Source: Fictibacillus macauensis ZFHKF-1
GTDB taxonomy: Bacteria > Bacillota > Bacilli > Bacillales > Fictibacillaceae
Reading direction: 5' to 3'
Assembly (NCBI RefSeq): GCF_000269865.1
Contig: NZ_AKKV01000038.1
Coordinates: 1 to 55,755 of the forward strand
Length of the DNA stretch: 55,755 nucleotides
Shown: positions 1 through 11,924 of the stretch, one piece after another
Layout: every line of letters begins with the position of its first letter
Numbering within the stretch: the first letter of the stretch is position 1
Position numbers and translations under genes: made by a program
The notes under the pieces: generated by a model
The model's input: only the letters and a program-made list of their open reading frames with translations
The model's database searches: none
What the model was told of the DNA's origin: nothing

Positions 1-1539
<1,539 letters not shown>

Positions 1540-1618
1540 GTGTTTGATATAGCTCTTAAAAAGTTTTAAAGAAATTGATGGGATTGTATAATCCCTGACT
1601 TACTCTGGCTTTTGTTTG

Positions 1619-1632
1619 GTTTTCAAAGAACA
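1619..1632 (-). promoter_or_regulatory. rrn leader boxA-like antitermination site
   Basis: The complement reads TGTTCTTTGAAAAC, matching the conserved Bacillus rrn leader boxA bound by the Nus factors during rRNA antitermination. It lies between the P2 promoter and the start of 16S. A small hairpin (GGGATT/AATCCC, 1580-1595) lies between it and the rRNA. Confidence 0.7.
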
Positions 1633-1695
1633 TTTTGTTTTTGTCGAACGCGGCTGTTTTGCCGTCGTTCCTTGTCGCTCAGTGGCGACTCATTT

Positions 1696-1724
1696 ATCTT
1701 AACACGCTGTCTTCATCTTGTCAA
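1696..1724 (-). promoter_or_regulatory. rrn promoter P2 (sigma-A)
   Basis: On the minus strand TTGACA, a 17-bp spacer and TAAGAT, with an extended TGT just before the -10 box. The expected start is near 1689, about 150 bases upstream of 16S. The consensus -35 box and exact 17-bp spacing are typical of the proximal promoter of Bacillus rRNA operons. Confidence 0.88.
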
Positions 1725-1809
1725 CAATCTTTTTTAAAAAGTTTTTAGCGTTTTTTAAAATCGATTCATTCGTTGACCGCTTTCGTTATGTTGTCCAGCG
1801 ACAAGTAAT

Positions 1810-1838
1810 AATATATCACCTATTAATAATCATTGCAA
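1810..1838 (-). promoter_or_regulatory. rrn promoter P1 (sigma-A)
   Basis: On the minus strand TTGCAA, a 17-bp spacer and TATATT, with TG one base upstream of the -10 box. A/T-rich sequence upstream (1845-1865) could act as an UP element. It lies about 114 bp upstream of P2, the usual tandem arrangement of Bacillus rrn operons. Confidence 0.8.
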
Positions 1839-1919
1839 TACTTTTTTTAAAAAAACTTCAAAAAAGTGATTCTCTTTTCTTTCTTCCCTTTTATCCTTAG
1901 GTTATATAGAAGAAAAAGA

Positions 1920-1947
1920 ACAGCCTGTCCTCATTCTAACAGGCTGT
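1920..1947 (-). terminator. Rho-independent terminator after lysS
   Basis: Perfect 9-bp stem ACAGCCTGT/ACAGGCTGT with a 10-base loop, followed on the minus strand by TCTTTTTC. It lies 16 bases past the lysS stop and separates lysS from the rrn promoters. Confidence 0.85.
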
Positions 1948-1962
1948 ACTCTCATGTTCTCC

Positions 1963-3468
<1,506 letters not shown>

Positions 3469-3885
3469 CTACTTTCTACAGTTTAGTATGTTGGTTATTT
3501 CATAGGAAAGCTCTCCTCCAGCAAGCGAGAGGTTGATGTGGGCATATAGTGGCTGCCCAATTAGGGCACAAGCGAGCGGTGATTGGGATGAAAGCTTGTA
3601 CGTCCTATGATCCGCTTCAAATGGATGAACGAGCGTATACGTATATTCATCGTCAAAAGCTCGGTCTAACAGCGTCACTTGAGAACCTACTTCTACCACA
3701 GTTCCCGGGTACCACTCTGAAGGTAATACTTCAGCACGTGACAAGACATTCGAAAGCATCCTTTTTCGTTCTGAAAAAAAGACCTGTTCTTTTTCTTTAC
3801 CTGCTAATTCTTTCGCTTGTAAGGCCACGACCTCTTCTTGTAGTGCTCTAGCGCCCTCTAGGGTGAGGAAAATCTTGTCTTCCAT
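3469..3885 (-). CDS. Small GreA/GreB-family protein
   Basis: A 138-residue protein resembling transcript cleavage factors. Residues 1-55 form a charged helical region that could make the coiled-coil hairpin. Residues about 60-135 look like the FKBP-like C-terminal domain (GTVVEVGSQVTLLD, then SSQSPLACALIGQ, equivalent to the SPLGRALLG motif of GreA). It is shorter than GreA (about 157) and lacks the DLSENAEY tip that carries the catalytic acidic residues, so cleavage stimulation is doubtful. It may instead be a competing polymerase-binding factor. AAGGAGG gives a strong ribosome site. It sits between dusB and lysS, where B. subtilis has no such gene. The family call is fairly sure; the function is open. 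Confidence 0.75.
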   Translation of the reverse strand: MEDKIFLTLEGARALQEEVVALQAKELAGKEKEQVFFSERKRMLSNVLSRAEVLPSEWYPGTVVEVGSQVTLLDRAFDDEYTYTLVHPFEADHRTYKLSSQSPLACALIGQPLYAHINLSLAGGELSYEITNILNCRK

Positions 3886-3966
3886 TTCTCTTCCTCCTTA
3901 TTTCATAATCAATAAGTCAATGAAGATATCACTAGATGGAGGTGTATATAAACTATAAGTGCAACA

Positions 3967-3991
3967 ATAGCCAGAAGGGTTTTCTGGCCAT
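3967..3991 (-). terminator. Weak hairpin between dusB and the GreA-like gene
   Basis: Stem GCCAGAA/TTCTGGC (7 bp, extendable by the flanking AT pairs) with a 5-base loop. On the minus strand it is followed by TATTGTTGC rather than a T run, so termination would be weak. It may be an attenuator or processing site between dusB and the downstream genes. Confidence 0.35.
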
Positions 3992-4012
3992 CGTTTATTC
4001 TAAAAAAATCAG

Positions 4013-5006
4013 TTAGCTTACTTGATCTTCATGCTTCTCTTCTATTTCGGCAACATAACCGTACAATAAATTGCTCATGCCGTCACGTGTTGTTTGCTCA
4101 TTAACAGCATTACGTACTGTCCCTGTCTTTGGCAACCCTTTTAAGTACCATGCTGCATGCTTACGCATTTCTCGAACCGCAACAAATTCACCTTTAATAT
4201 CAATTAAGCGGTCCATATGCAACATACAAATATCCATTTTCTCACGAGGGGTTGGTTCAGGGGCAATGATGCCTGACTCTAGATATTGCACCGTACGATA
4301 GAGCATCCACGGATTACCAAGAGCGGCACGTCCGATCATCACACCGTCTACGCCGTACGTATCAAGTGCGTACTTTGCTTCTTGAGGTGTAGAAATATCA
4401 CCATTTCCAATTAGTGGAATGGAAATGTTCTGTTTCACTTCCTTAATGATATCCCAGTTAGCGCGCCCTTCATACATTTGCACACGTGTGCGACCATGCA
4501 GTGAAATGGCTGCACCGCCAGCACGTTCAACCATTTGTGCGTTTTTCACTGCATAAACATGATCTTCGTCCCAACCAATTCTCATTTTAACGGTGACGGG
4601 CTTTTGTACAGCATCAACGGTTGCGGCTACCATTTCATAAATCTTATCAGGATCAAGAAGCCAACGTGCTCCTGCATCACACTTTGTAATTTTAGGAACT
4701 GGACAACCCATGTTGATATCTATAATATCGGCATTTGTATTTTTATCTACATACTTAGCTGCAGCAACGAGAGATTCACGTTCTCCACCAAAAATTTGAA
4801 GACTTAATGGTTTTTCCCGCTCATCTACGTATAACATCTTTAAGGATCTCTCGTTTTCATGCAGGATTCCCTTGTCACTTACCATTTCCGCACAAACTAA
4901 GCCTGCCCCAATCCTTCGCAATCAAGCGAAAAGCCGGGTTACAAACACCCGCCATTGGCGCAAGTACAACTTGATTTTTCAAGGGAATTCCACCTATTTC
5001 TAACAC
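4013..5006 (-). pseudogene. dusB: tRNA-dihydrouridine synthase DusB, frameshifted near residue 34
   Basis: FMN enzyme that reduces uridine to dihydrouridine in tRNA. The gene starts with GTG at 5006 (AGGTGA upstream) and reads LEIGGIPLKNQVVLAPMAGV, the usual DusB N-terminus with the FMN-binding APMAGV. At 4907-4913 the frame breaks: codons for LIAKD are followed by a seven-base stretch where the family has six or nine, and translation resumes one frame over as GAGLVCAEMVSD. The rest, to 4013, is intact and carries DINMGCPVPK with the active-site cysteine, MRIGWDE and HGRTRVQMYEG. A downstream start at 4921 would give 302 residues without the FMN-binding N-terminus. Either a real mutation or a base-calling error. 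The gene follows yazB by 14 bases. Confidence 0.8.
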
Positions 5007-5020
5007 GTTCTCACCTCGCT

Positions 5021-5239
5021 TTACTGTTGAAGACTACCGTCTTCGGTTAACTCATCTATAGAAATTTGAAAAAGTGTTGCCATTCGGCTTACTAGCTCTT
5101 GTTTCGGCTGGCGATTGCCACGCTCTATTTCCCCAAGAACCGATACCGAAATACCCAAGTCTCGCGCAAAGCTTTCCTGGGTGTACCCTTTCAGCTTTCG
5201 AAAGGCTCTGATTCTTCTTCCCCATCGTTGCTCTTCCAC
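5021..5239 (-). CDS. yazB: Small XRE-family helix-turn-helix protein
   Basis: A 72-residue protein made almost entirely of one Cro/C1-type helix-turn-helix (RIRAFRKLKGYTQESFARD followed by LGISVSVLGEIERGNRQP), so a likely DNA-binding regulator. The target is unknown. It begins with GTG inside the end of folK (overlap 49 bases) and sits between folK and dusB, as yazB does in B. subtilis. The ribosome site GAGGGTG is 7 bases upstream. The overlap suggests translational coupling with folK. Confidence 0.85.
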   Translation of the reverse strand: MEEQRWGRRIRAFRKLKGYTQESFARDLGISVSVLGEIERGNRQPKQELVSRMATLFQISIDELTEDGSLQQ

Positions 5240-5715
5240 TTGTGTACACCCTCTTTGTCTTGTAACTGGTTAACAAGTTCTGCTAACGATTTTTCCTCGC
5301 CAGGTACTTGTAACTCAGGAGCGATTTCAATTAACGGAATGAGCACAAAAGCACGTTCCAGCATCCGCGGATGAGGAATGTGCAGTTGTTCCGTCAGTAT
5401 ACGTTCCCTATTATACAACAAAATGTCAAGGTCTATCGTTCTCGGACCCCATCGTATATCACGTGTTCTTTTTAACGTTTGCTCAATCTCCTGCAATGCC
5501 TTCAGTAAAGCAAAAGGAGTAAGTGATGTATGGAGCGCGATCACCATATTTAAAAAAGACGGTTGCTCCGTATAACCGACAGGCTCTGTTTCATACAGAG
5601 ATGATACTGCCGCTAATTCCGTTTGCTCCATATCGCTAATCATGGTAAGCGCGTCGTTCAAGTAAGCCGCTCGATTACCGATGTTCGATCCGAGGGAAAC
5701 GTAGGCTTCATTCAT
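5191..5715 (-). CDS. folK: 2-amino-4-hydroxy-6-hydroxymethyldihydropteridine pyrophosphokinase
   Basis: Transfers pyrophosphate from ATP to hydroxymethyldihydropterin, the step before dihydropteroate synthase. The 174 residues begin MNEAYVSLGSNIGNR, with the HPPK signature RWGPRTIDLDILLYN near residues 87-101, which carries the metal-binding aspartates. The ATG at 5715 overlaps the folB stop as TGATG. A TTG one codon earlier is also open but less likely. The last 49 bases overlap yazB. Sixth gene of the pab/fol operon. Confidence 0.95.
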   Translation of the reverse strand: MNEAYVSLGSNIGNRAAYLNDALTMISDMEQTELAAVSSLYETEPVGYTEQPSFLNMVIALHTSLTPFALLKALQEIEQTLKRTRDIRWGPRTIDLDILLYNRERILTEQLHIPHPRMLERAFVLIPLIEIAPELQVPGEEKSLAELVNQLQDKEGVHKWKSNDGEEESEPFES

Positions 5716-6077
5716 CAACTACGACCTCTTGTCATTTCAATAGCTACAGAGTCATAATGACCGGGAATAGGTGGATCGGGCTTAATGACTTTTACGGTAC
5801 ATTGCTGAATGAGCGAAAAGCTCTCTAGAAGGGCTTCAGCAATTGACTCTGTAACTGCTTCAACGAGTTTGCGTGGCTCACCTTCGACAATCTCTTTCAC
5901 TAATGCGTACACTTCTCCATAATGAACAGATTGTTCTATGTCATCGCTATGTCCTGCGGGCGCAAGATCTAATTCTAAGATTAGATCAACAATAAAACGT
6001 TGACCAAGCTTTGTTTCTTCTGGAAACACACCATGATAGCCGTAAAATGCGAGTTGATTCATGTAAATTTTATCCAT
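5715..6077 (-). CDS. folB: Dihydroneopterin aldolase
   Basis: Splits dihydroneopterin into hydroxymethyldihydropterin and glycolaldehyde in folate synthesis. At 120 residues it is the standard length. The family pattern is clear: FYGYHGVFPEETKLGQRF near residues 11-28, with the catalytic glutamate, and VKVIKPDPPIPGHYDSV near the C-terminus, with the conserved lysine. It lies 2 bases after folP and overlaps folK by one base, so the three are surely co-translated. Confidence 0.96.
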   Translation of the reverse strand: MDKIYMNQLAFYGYHGVFPEETKLGQRFIVDLILELDLAPAGHSDDIEQSVHYGEVYALVKEIVEGEPRKLVEAVTESIAEALLESFSLIQQCTVKVIKPDPPIPGHYDSVAIEMTRGRS

Positions 6078-6079
6078 GA

Positions 6080-6934
6080 TTACATCCTCCCTATTTCAAG
6101 CATTGCATCCATCATTTTTGCCGTTCGACTCATCGCTTTTACGTCGTGGACTCGAACGATTGAACAACCGCGTTCAATACCTAAACAAACCGTCGCTGCC
6201 GTTCCTTCCACGCGGTCTTCAACTGGTAAATCCAATACGTGACCAATCATTGATTTTCGTGATGTTCCTAATAACACTGGATAGCCAAGTGCTACAATTT
6301 TATGAAGATTGCGCATCGTTTCTAGATTTTGCGCTTGAGTTTTTACAAAACCGATACCTGGATCCAAAATAATTGCGTCTAAAGAAACGCCAGCTTTCAC
6401 TACTTTGGCTACACTATCTTTCAAATCAGCCAGCACATCAGGCATAAACTCTACATAATCACGATTTGTTCGATTATGCATTAGAATAATCGGCGCACGA
6501 TGCTGACTAGCAACTTCCGCCATTTGTGGATCTGCTTTTGCTCCCCATACATCATTAATGATATGAGCGCCAGCTACAATCGCTTGGTGCGCAACTTCTG
6601 CTTTGTACGTATCGACAGAAATGGGGACATCAACCGCTTTGGCTACTGCTGAAATAACAGGAACTACTCGCCGAAGCTCCTCTTCTAAGCTAACTTTTTC
6701 GCCACCAGGTCGTGTTGATTCTCCACCAATGTCTATAATATCTGCTCCATCAGCAACCATTTCCTTTGCACGCTGAACGGCTAGCTCCACAGAGTCAAAG
6801 CGACCACCATCGGAAAAAGAATCCGGCGTTGCATTTAAAATACCCATGATGTACGTCTTTTTTGATAAATCAAGCGTATGCTTGCCGCAACGAATGATGC
6901 GACTCCGGTCATTCGTCATCATCTTCTGTTCCAC
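6080..6934 (-). CDS. folP: Dihydropteroate synthase
   Basis: Joins p-aminobenzoate to the pterin pyrophosphate; the target of sulfonamides. The 284-residue TIM barrel shows all family motifs in order: GILNATPDSFSDGG (about 31-44), DIGGESTRPG, ISVDTYKAEVA, INDVWGAK, DPGIGFVKT and LLGTSRKSMIG. The start is a GTG, with AGGAGG 9 bases before it; an in-frame ATG four codons later is possible. It follows pabC by 17 bases and is called sul in B. subtilis. Confidence 0.96.
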   Translation of the reverse strand: MEQKMMTNDRSRIIRCGKHTLDLSKKTYIMGILNATPDSFSDGGRFDSVELAVQRAKEMVADGADIIDIGGESTRPGGEKVSLEEELRRVVPVISAVAKAVDVPISVDTYKAEVAHQAIVAGAHIINDVWGAKADPQMAEVASQHRAPIILMHNRTNRDYVEFMPDVLADLKDSVAKVVKAGVSLDAIILDPGIGFVKTQAQNLETMRNLHKIVALGYPVLLGTSRKSMIGHVLDLPVEDRVEGTAATVCLGIERGCSIVRVHDVKAMSRTAKMMDAMLEIGRM

Positions 6935-6951
6935 GGTTCTCCGCCTCCTTC

Positions 6952-7809
6952 TTACTCATCTCTCATACTCCAACGCTCACAACGGTTGCTATGATAAAAA
7001 AACAAGAGAGCTTGTACGTGCATACCTGTTGCGCCTGGATATGCCTTGTCTAAAAAGTTGCTCACAGGCACGATTTCTTGAATAGAGTTAGTTAGGAAAA
7101 TTTCGTCAGCACTTGCTATATCCTGTACTGTAAATTCCCCTTCTTCTACAATTAGACCCGACTGTTTCGCAGCCATCATAACAAATTGGCGTGTAATTCC
7201 GTTTAAAATACCCGTTGAGAGGCTCGGTGTATATAAGATTTGATTTTTTGTCCAGAAAACATTTGAAACAGTCCCTTCACTTACATAGCCTTCTTGTGTT
7301 AAGAAGAGGCCTTCTTCTGTTAAAGGATGCTGCAGCTCACGTTTACCGAGGACACTATTTAGGTAGTGATGAGATTTTATACGACTAGTACCTTCTGGTG
7401 TATTTCGAGTCGTTTGTAATAGCACGAGCTTCTTTTCATTGTAAGGTCCGTCTTTAGGTAACGGTTTACCATAAATAATGACCGTAGGCTGTTGATAGGC
7501 TTCTGTCTGTAAACCAATTCCGCCTATGCCAGCCGAAATATTAAAGCGAATATAAGCGTTTCTCCACTGATTACGACGCAGAAGCCGTTTTGTTTCCATC
7601 CATGCTTTCTGATTGTCTAAATCATAGGTAATATTTAATGCTTGTAGCGCTTCTCTTAACCGCTCCATATGATCATTCCATAAAAAGGGATGACCATCAT
7701 AAACCCGAAGCGTTTCGAAAGCACCTAAGCCATACATGTAGCCATGATCAAACGGAGATATAACCGCTTCGTTCTCTGTAACAAGTTTGCCATTTATCGA
7801 GAGGTACAT
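6952..7809 (-). CDS. pabC: 4-amino-4-deoxychorismate lyase
   Basis: PLP enzyme that releases pyruvate from aminodeoxychorismate to give p-aminobenzoate. Class IV aminotransferase fold, 285 residues: [20 protein letters not shown] near the N-terminus, the PLP lysine in [17 protein letters not shown], and EGTVSNVFW and TGILNGITR further on. D-amino-acid and branched-chain transaminases share this fold, but the position between pabA and folP decides the assignment. Its ATG overlaps the end of pabA by 16 bases. Confidence 0.93.
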   Translation of the reverse strand: MYLSINGKLVTENEAVISPFDHGYMYGLGAFETLRVYDGHPFLWNDHMERLREALQALNITYDLDNQKAWMETKRLLRRNQWRNAYIRFNISAGIGGIGLQTEAYQQPTVIIYGKPLPKDGPYNEKKLVLLQTTRNTPEGTSRIKSHHYLNSVLGKRELQHPLTEEGLFLTQEGYVSEGTVSNVFWTKNQILYTPSLSTGILNGITRQFVMMAAKQSGLIVEEGEFTVQDIASADEIFLTNSIQEIVPVSNFLDKAYPGATGMHVQALLFFYHSNRCERWSMRDE

Positions 7810-8393
7810 ACCGTATTCCTTTTAGTTTCATAATGGTTAATAAAATTTTGCAACATTTGTTTACCAGTCTGAGTCATAATTGACTCAGGATGAAATTGTA
7901 CACCTTCTATTGGAAGTTCTTTATGACGAAGAGCCATTATTTCACCCTCTGCGGTAGTTGCTGTCACTTCTAGACACGAAGGCAACGTTTCTGGTTTAAC
8001 GATTAATGAATGATAACGTGTTACGGTCATGTTCTGATCTAGGTTTGCAAAGATCGTCTTCGCATCATGAGCAATCATCGACGTCTTTCCATGCATCAAT
8101 CGTTCTGCCCGCACGACATCTCCGCCGAACACTTGAGCGATCGACTGATGACCAAGGCACACCCCAAAAATCGGGATTTTCCCTGCAAAATAACGAATAG
8201 CATCCATGCTGATTCCTGCTTCATTGGGGGAACAAGGTCCAGGTGAAATCATTAAATAATCTGGCTGTAGCGCCTCAATTTCTTCTAACGTAATTTCATC
8301 ATTTCTTTTAACGATCAGTTCTTGGCCAAGCTCACCTAAGTACTGCACCAAGTTGTACGTAAACGAATCATAATTGTCAATCATCATAATCAT
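7794..8393 (-). CDS. pabA: Aminodeoxychorismate synthase / anthranilate synthase glutaminase subunit
   Basis: Class I glutamine amidotransferase that supplies ammonia to PabB. In B. subtilis the same subunit also serves tryptophan synthesis (TrpG), so a dual role is likely. Its 199 residues carry [19 protein letters not shown] at the start, [11 protein letters not shown], the nucleophile cysteine in GVCLGHQS near residue 79, and the His-Glu pair in [12 protein letters not shown]. It lies 16 bases after pabB. GAGGAAG precedes the ATG. Confidence 0.95.
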   Translation of the reverse strand: MIMMIDNYDSFTYNLVQYLGELGQELIVKRNDEITLEEIEALQPDYLMISPGPCSPNEAGISMDAIRYFAGKIPIFGVCLGHQSIAQVFGGDVVRAERLMHGKTSMIAHDAKTIFANLDQNMTVTRYHSLIVKPETLPSCLEVTATTAEGEIMALRHKELPIEGVQFHPESIMTQTGKQMLQNFINHYETKRNTVCTSR

Positions 8394-8409
8394 TTCTCAT
8401 CTTCCTCCT

Positions 8410-9852
8410 CTAAGCTCTACTCTTCTCAACTGTTTTGCTTGCTGCTTCTTCTGCGAGTTCTTTTGCTCGCCAAAGTGCCGCTGCCTTCTTTAATGATTCC
8501 TTATACTCAGCTTTTGGATTAGAATCAATAACGACGCCTGCACCTGCTTGTACATGGGCAGCACCGTCTTGACAAACCATTGTTCGAATAGCGATATTCA
8601 TTTCCATATCACCATCAAATCCAATCCAGCCGATAGAGCCAGTATATACCCCTCGACGCACAGGCTCAAGTTCTTCAATAATTTCCATCGTTCGAATTTT
8701 AGGCGCGCCGGTAATTGTACCACCAGGAAAGGTCGCTTCCAACAGGTCATACGCATCAGATGATTGACGCAATATGCCTTGGACATTCGAAACAATGTGC
8801 ATCACATGTGAGTATTTTTCAATCGTCATAAATTCATCAACATAAACGGAGCCATATTCACTCACTTTACCAAGATCATTACGTTCTAAATCAACGAGCA
8901 TTACGTGCTCGGCACGCTCTTTTTCATTTTCAATTAAAGTCGCCGCTAACGCAGCATCTTCCTCAGGTGTTTTTCCACGAGACCGCGTACCAGCAATCGG
9001 CCGTGTACTAATCAAGCGCTCTTTCTTTTTCACAAGCAATTCAGGCGAGGCACTAACTAGCTGGAACTCAGGTGAATGAAAATAGCCCATATAAGGAGAA
9101 GGGTTCATGTGACGTAACTGTTCATAAATCGCCATTGGGTGCGTTTTAAGCGGTTGTGTTTGGCGAACCGATAAATTCACTTGAAACACATCGCCTGCTG
9201 CAATATAGTCTTGAATCCGTAAAACGGCAGCAGAAAAGGCAGCCTCATCTAATGAAACACTTGCTTTCACTTCTTCATTTCGTTCAAATGCTAGCTGGTG
9301 AATGTTTTCTGGTTGTTGTTCCCAAGCTTTTTTTAAGTGTAAAAGGCGTTGTTCGGCTTCTGTACCGTCATCTTCAAAATAAACGATCATCCATAAATAG
9401 CCGGCTTTATGATCATAAACAAACAACTCATCAAACATATACAAGTATACATCTGGCAACGCAAGATCATCTTCCGACAGTGAGGGAAGCTTTTCAATTT
9501 CACGCACAATATCATAGCTAAAATAGCCTATCACTCCACCATAATAGTCTGGCATCCCTATTTTTCGTGAACAGTCAAAGGCAGCTAGCCATTCTTTAAT
9601 AATAGGAAGTACCTTGCCTTTACGAACGATCGTTTCCTCAGCATTCTGTATCGTTACCTCACCATTTTTCGCAGAAATAGTGGCACTTGGTTTCACTCCC
9701 ATTACACTATAGTTACCGGTTTGACCGCTTTCAAGTAGTACATGATGCGTTTCATGTTTACTAAATGCTTGGTAACGAGCAAACCATTCATTGGGTTGCA
9801 TGGAAATTTTCGTATAGCGACAATCACGTCGCGTAGTCGTTTGATGATCCAC
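8410..9852 (-). CDS. pabB: Aminodeoxychorismate synthase component I
   Basis: Converts chorismate and ammonia to aminodeoxychorismate. I place the start at a GTG at 9852 because AGGAG lies 10 bases upstream; this gives 480 residues, close to the B. subtilis protein (470). An open frame reaches 9945 but has no ribosome site. The chorismate-binding half is clear: GDVFQVNLSVRQ, ISTRPIAGTRSRG, VDLERNDLGKV, EATFPGGTITGAPK and YTGSIGWIGFDGDMEMNIAIRT. PabB and TrpE are related; the pab/fol context supports PabB. First gene of the operon. Confidence 0.93.
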   Translation of the reverse strand: MDHQTTTRRDCRYTKISMQPNEWFARYQAFSKHETHHVLLESGQTGNYSVMGVKPSATISAKNGEVTIQNAEETIVRKGKVLPIIKEWLAAFDCSRKIGMPDYYGGVIGYFSYDIVREIEKLPSLSEDDLALPDVYLYMFDELFVYDHKAGYLWMIVYFEDDGTEAEQRLLHLKKAWEQQPENIHQLAFERNEEVKASVSLDEAAFSAAVLRIQDYIAAGDVFQVNLSVRQTQPLKTHPMAIYEQLRHMNPSPYMGYFHSPEFQLVSASPELLVKKKERLISTRPIAGTRSRGKTPEEDAALAATLIENEKERAEHVMLVDLERNDLGKVSEYGSVYVDEFMTIEKYSHVMHIVSNVQGILRQSSDAYDLLEATFPGGTITGAPKIRTMEIIEELEPVRRGVYTGSIGWIGFDGDMEMNIAIRTMVCQDGAAHVQAGAGVVIDSNPKAEYKESLKKAAALWRAKELAEEAASKTVEKSRA

Positions 9853-9976
9853 GGCTGTCACACTCCTAAAATCTCTCTTTATGGTATCTATTGTAACTGA
9901 ACAGCAATCACTGTGGCGATAAAAATAATCGACCTCACTTACCACTTGATGGAACTTAGCTCATCACATAAAAAAA

Positions 9977-10002
9977 GAGCTGATGCACATAGGCAACAGC
10001 TC
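9977..10002 (-). terminator. Terminator after cysK
   Basis: Stem GAGCTG/CAGCTC with A and T runs on both sides (9970-9976 and 10003-10009), so it can work in both directions. On the minus strand it ends cysK 8 bases past the stop and isolates the pab/fol operon. Confidence 0.88.
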
Positions 10003-10010
10003 TTTTTTTC

Positions 10011-10940
10011 TTATTCATCATCAAATTGATAAAGTGGTGTGCTTAAGTAACGCTCTCCGTTACTCGGAATGATGGCTAACACCTTTTTTCCTTTACCGAG
10101 CTTTTCTGCAACTTTAAGAGCTGCCGCAATCGCCGCTCCAGATGAAATTCCACCTAGAATTCCTTCTTCCTTTGCCGCTCGTCGCGCATACTCAAAAGAT
10201 TCTTCATTTGTGATGGGAATCACTTCATCATAAAGTGATGTATTTAAAATCGATGGCACAAATCCAGCACCAATTCCTTGAATTTTATGCGGACCAGGTT
10301 TTCCACCAGCTAAAACAGGAGAATCTGCCGGTTCTACTGCATACAATTTAATGGATGGAAAAGCTTGCTTTAACACTTCACCAGATCCTGTCATCGTTCC
10401 ACCCGTACCAATACCAGCAACAAAGGCATCGAGTCCTTCAGAAAATTGTTCTACTATTTCTTTTCCTGTTGTTTGCCGATGAACTTCTGGGTTTGCTTCG
10501 TTATTAAATTGTTGTGCTAAAAAGTAGCCGTGCTCTTTAGCCAGCTCTTCCGCTTTCCGAATCGCTCCGCCCATTCCTTCTGCACCTGGTGTTAAGACAA
10601 GACTTGCTCCATAAGCACGAAGCAAATTCCGACGTTCCATACTCATTGTATCAGGCATAACAAGAATAGCCTTATACCCTTTAGCAGCAGCAACCATCGC
10701 TAACCCAATACCCGTGTTACCACTTGTCGGTTCTATTAGCGTATCACCGGCTTTTAGCTTACCATCTTGCTCTGCTTTTTCAATCATGGCTAAAGCAATG
10801 CGGTCTTTAACGCTACTTCCCGGGTTCATAAACTCTAATTTCAAATATACATCTGCGTGAGCTTCATTGTTCAAGCGGTTTAATTTTACAACCGGCGTTT
10901 GTCCAATAAGCTCTGTAACTGAATTTGCTATTCTTGCCAT
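10011..10940 (-). CDS. cysK: Cysteine synthase A (O-acetylserine sulfhydrylase)
   Basis: PLP enzyme that makes cysteine from O-acetylserine and sulfide. The 309 residues carry [13 protein letters not shown], the PLP lysine in [12 protein letters not shown] (near residue 43), the substrate loop [13 protein letters not shown], the phosphate-binding [10 protein letters not shown] and the SSGAA motif near the C-terminus. The ATG at 10940 is chosen to match the family start, with AAGGGG 10 bases before it; a GTG three codons earlier would lie too close. It has its own promoter, with a CymR-like site, and its own terminator, so it is a single-gene unit. Confidence 0.96.
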   Translation of the reverse strand: MARIANSVTELIGQTPVVKLNRLNNEAHADVYLKLEFMNPGSSVKDRIALAMIEKAEQDGKLKAGDTLIEPTSGNTGIGLAMVAAAKGYKAILVMPDTMSMERRNLLRAYGASLVLTPGAEGMGGAIRKAEELAKEHGYFLAQQFNNEANPEVHRQTTGKEIVEQFSEGLDAFVAGIGTGGTMTGSGEVLKQAFPSIKLYAVEPADSPVLAGGKPGPHKIQGIGAGFVPSILNTSLYDEVIPITNEESFEYARRAAKEEGILGGISSGAAIAAALKVAEKLGKGKKVLAIIPSNGERYLSTPLYQFDDE

Positions 10941-10956
10941 CCTATTCACGCCCCTT

Positions 10957-10982
10957 AATTCCGAGTAGTTTTATTGGATTTA
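10957..10982 (-). promoter_or_regulatory. Candidate CymR operator in the cysK leader
   Basis: On the minus strand a 26-base stretch begins TAAATCC and ends CTCGGAATT, and lies across the expected start site. CymR, the cysteine repressor of Bacillus, binds an A/T-rich motif ending in GGAATT near cysK-type promoters. The match is from memory of the consensus and has not been scored. Confidence 0.4.
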
Positions 10983-11011
10983 GTGTACCAACGATTCGAA
11001 GCGTCTGTCAA
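10982..11011 (-). promoter_or_regulatory. cysK promoter (sigma-A)
   Basis: On the minus strand TTGACA, an 18-bp spacer and TACACT, with TGG before the -10 box. The expected start is near 10975, leaving a leader of about 35 bases. Confidence 0.78.
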
Positions 11012-11023
11012 TTTATATGGTAA

Positions 11024-11908
11024 TTACCGGCTTTCCTCTTGAAGCTGTTCTAATTCTTCACGATCAAAGACATATTTTTCATTACAAAAGTGACAATGTG
11101 CTTCCGCTTGCCCTTCTTCTTCAATAATAGCTTGAATTTCTTCTTTTCCTAAAGAAACTAATGCATTAGAAATTCTTTCGCGAGAGCATGTACATTGAAA
11201 TTGAACTGACATTGTTTCTAGTACCTTCACATTGTCCTTACCTAGTAGCTCATAAAGAATTTCTTCTGGTGTTAAGCCTCGTTCAATCAATTTAGAAATC
11301 GGTTCAATCGTCTTAATGCGCTGTTCTAACGCAGAAATGACTGCATCATCTGCATTCGGCAATACTTGAATGATAAAACCACCTGCCGCTAAAATGCTAT
11401 TATCGGGATTAACAAGTACACCTACACCAACAGCAGAAGGTACTTGTTCAGAAGAAGCAAAGTAATACGTAAAATCATCACCAATTTCGCCTGATACAAG
11501 TGGCACTTGACCCGTAAAATTATCGCGAAGACCAAGGTCCTTTACAACAGATAAATATCCATCTGTCCCTCCGACTGCTCGCGCTACATCAAGCTTACCG
11601 TGTTGATTTAAATCAAAATGCACATGCGGATTATGAACATAACCCCGTGTATCGCCGTTTGGTGCTGCATCAACGATGATCGCGCCTAACGGTCCCTCTC
11701 CTTCAATTTTTACAGTAATCTTATGTTTATCACTTTTTAACATTGCCGCCATCATCGTGGAAGCCATCATCGTACGACCAAGGGCAGCCGAAGCAGTTGG
11801 CCATGTAATGTGTCGGCGTTGCGCCTCCCCTACCATCTCTGTACCTTTCATTGCATAAGCACGAATTTGTCCATCATATGCAAGTGCCTTAATTAAATAA
11901 TCTGACAT
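11024..11908 (-). CDS. hslO: Hsp33 redox-regulated chaperone
   Basis: Holdase activated by oxidative unfolding. At 294 residues it has the usual length. The N-terminal domain starts [17 protein letters not shown]. The C-terminal zinc switch has four cysteines, CTC near residue 235 and [12 protein letters not shown] near residue 270. The ATG at 11908 fits AAGGTG about 6 bases upstream; an upstream in-frame GTG is possible. It follows coaX by 16 bases, as in B. subtilis. The peptidyl-prolyl isomerase gene yacD found next to it in B. subtilis is missing here. Confidence 0.95.
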   Translation of the reverse strand: MSDYLIKALAYDGQIRAYAMKGTEMVGEAQRRHITWPTASAALGRTMMASTMMAAMLKSDKHKITVKIEGEGPLGAIIVDAAPNGDTRGYVHNPHVHFDLNQHGKLDVARAVGGTDGYLSVVKDLGLRDNFTGQVPLVSGEIGDDFTYYFASSEQVPSAVGVGVLVNPDNSILAAGGFIIQVLPNADDAVISALEQRIKTIEPISKLIERGLTPEEILYELLGKDNVKVLETMSVQFQCTCSRERISNALVSLGKEEIQAIIEEEGQAEAHCHFCNEKYVFDREELEQLQEESR

Positions 11909-11924
11909 ATCCTTCACCTTTTCC

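Noticed and set aside
1718-1900. Plus-strand 60-residue open frame upstream of 16S
   Set aside because: Low-complexity phenylalanine and isoleucine codons over the A/T-rich rrn promoters; no ribosome site.
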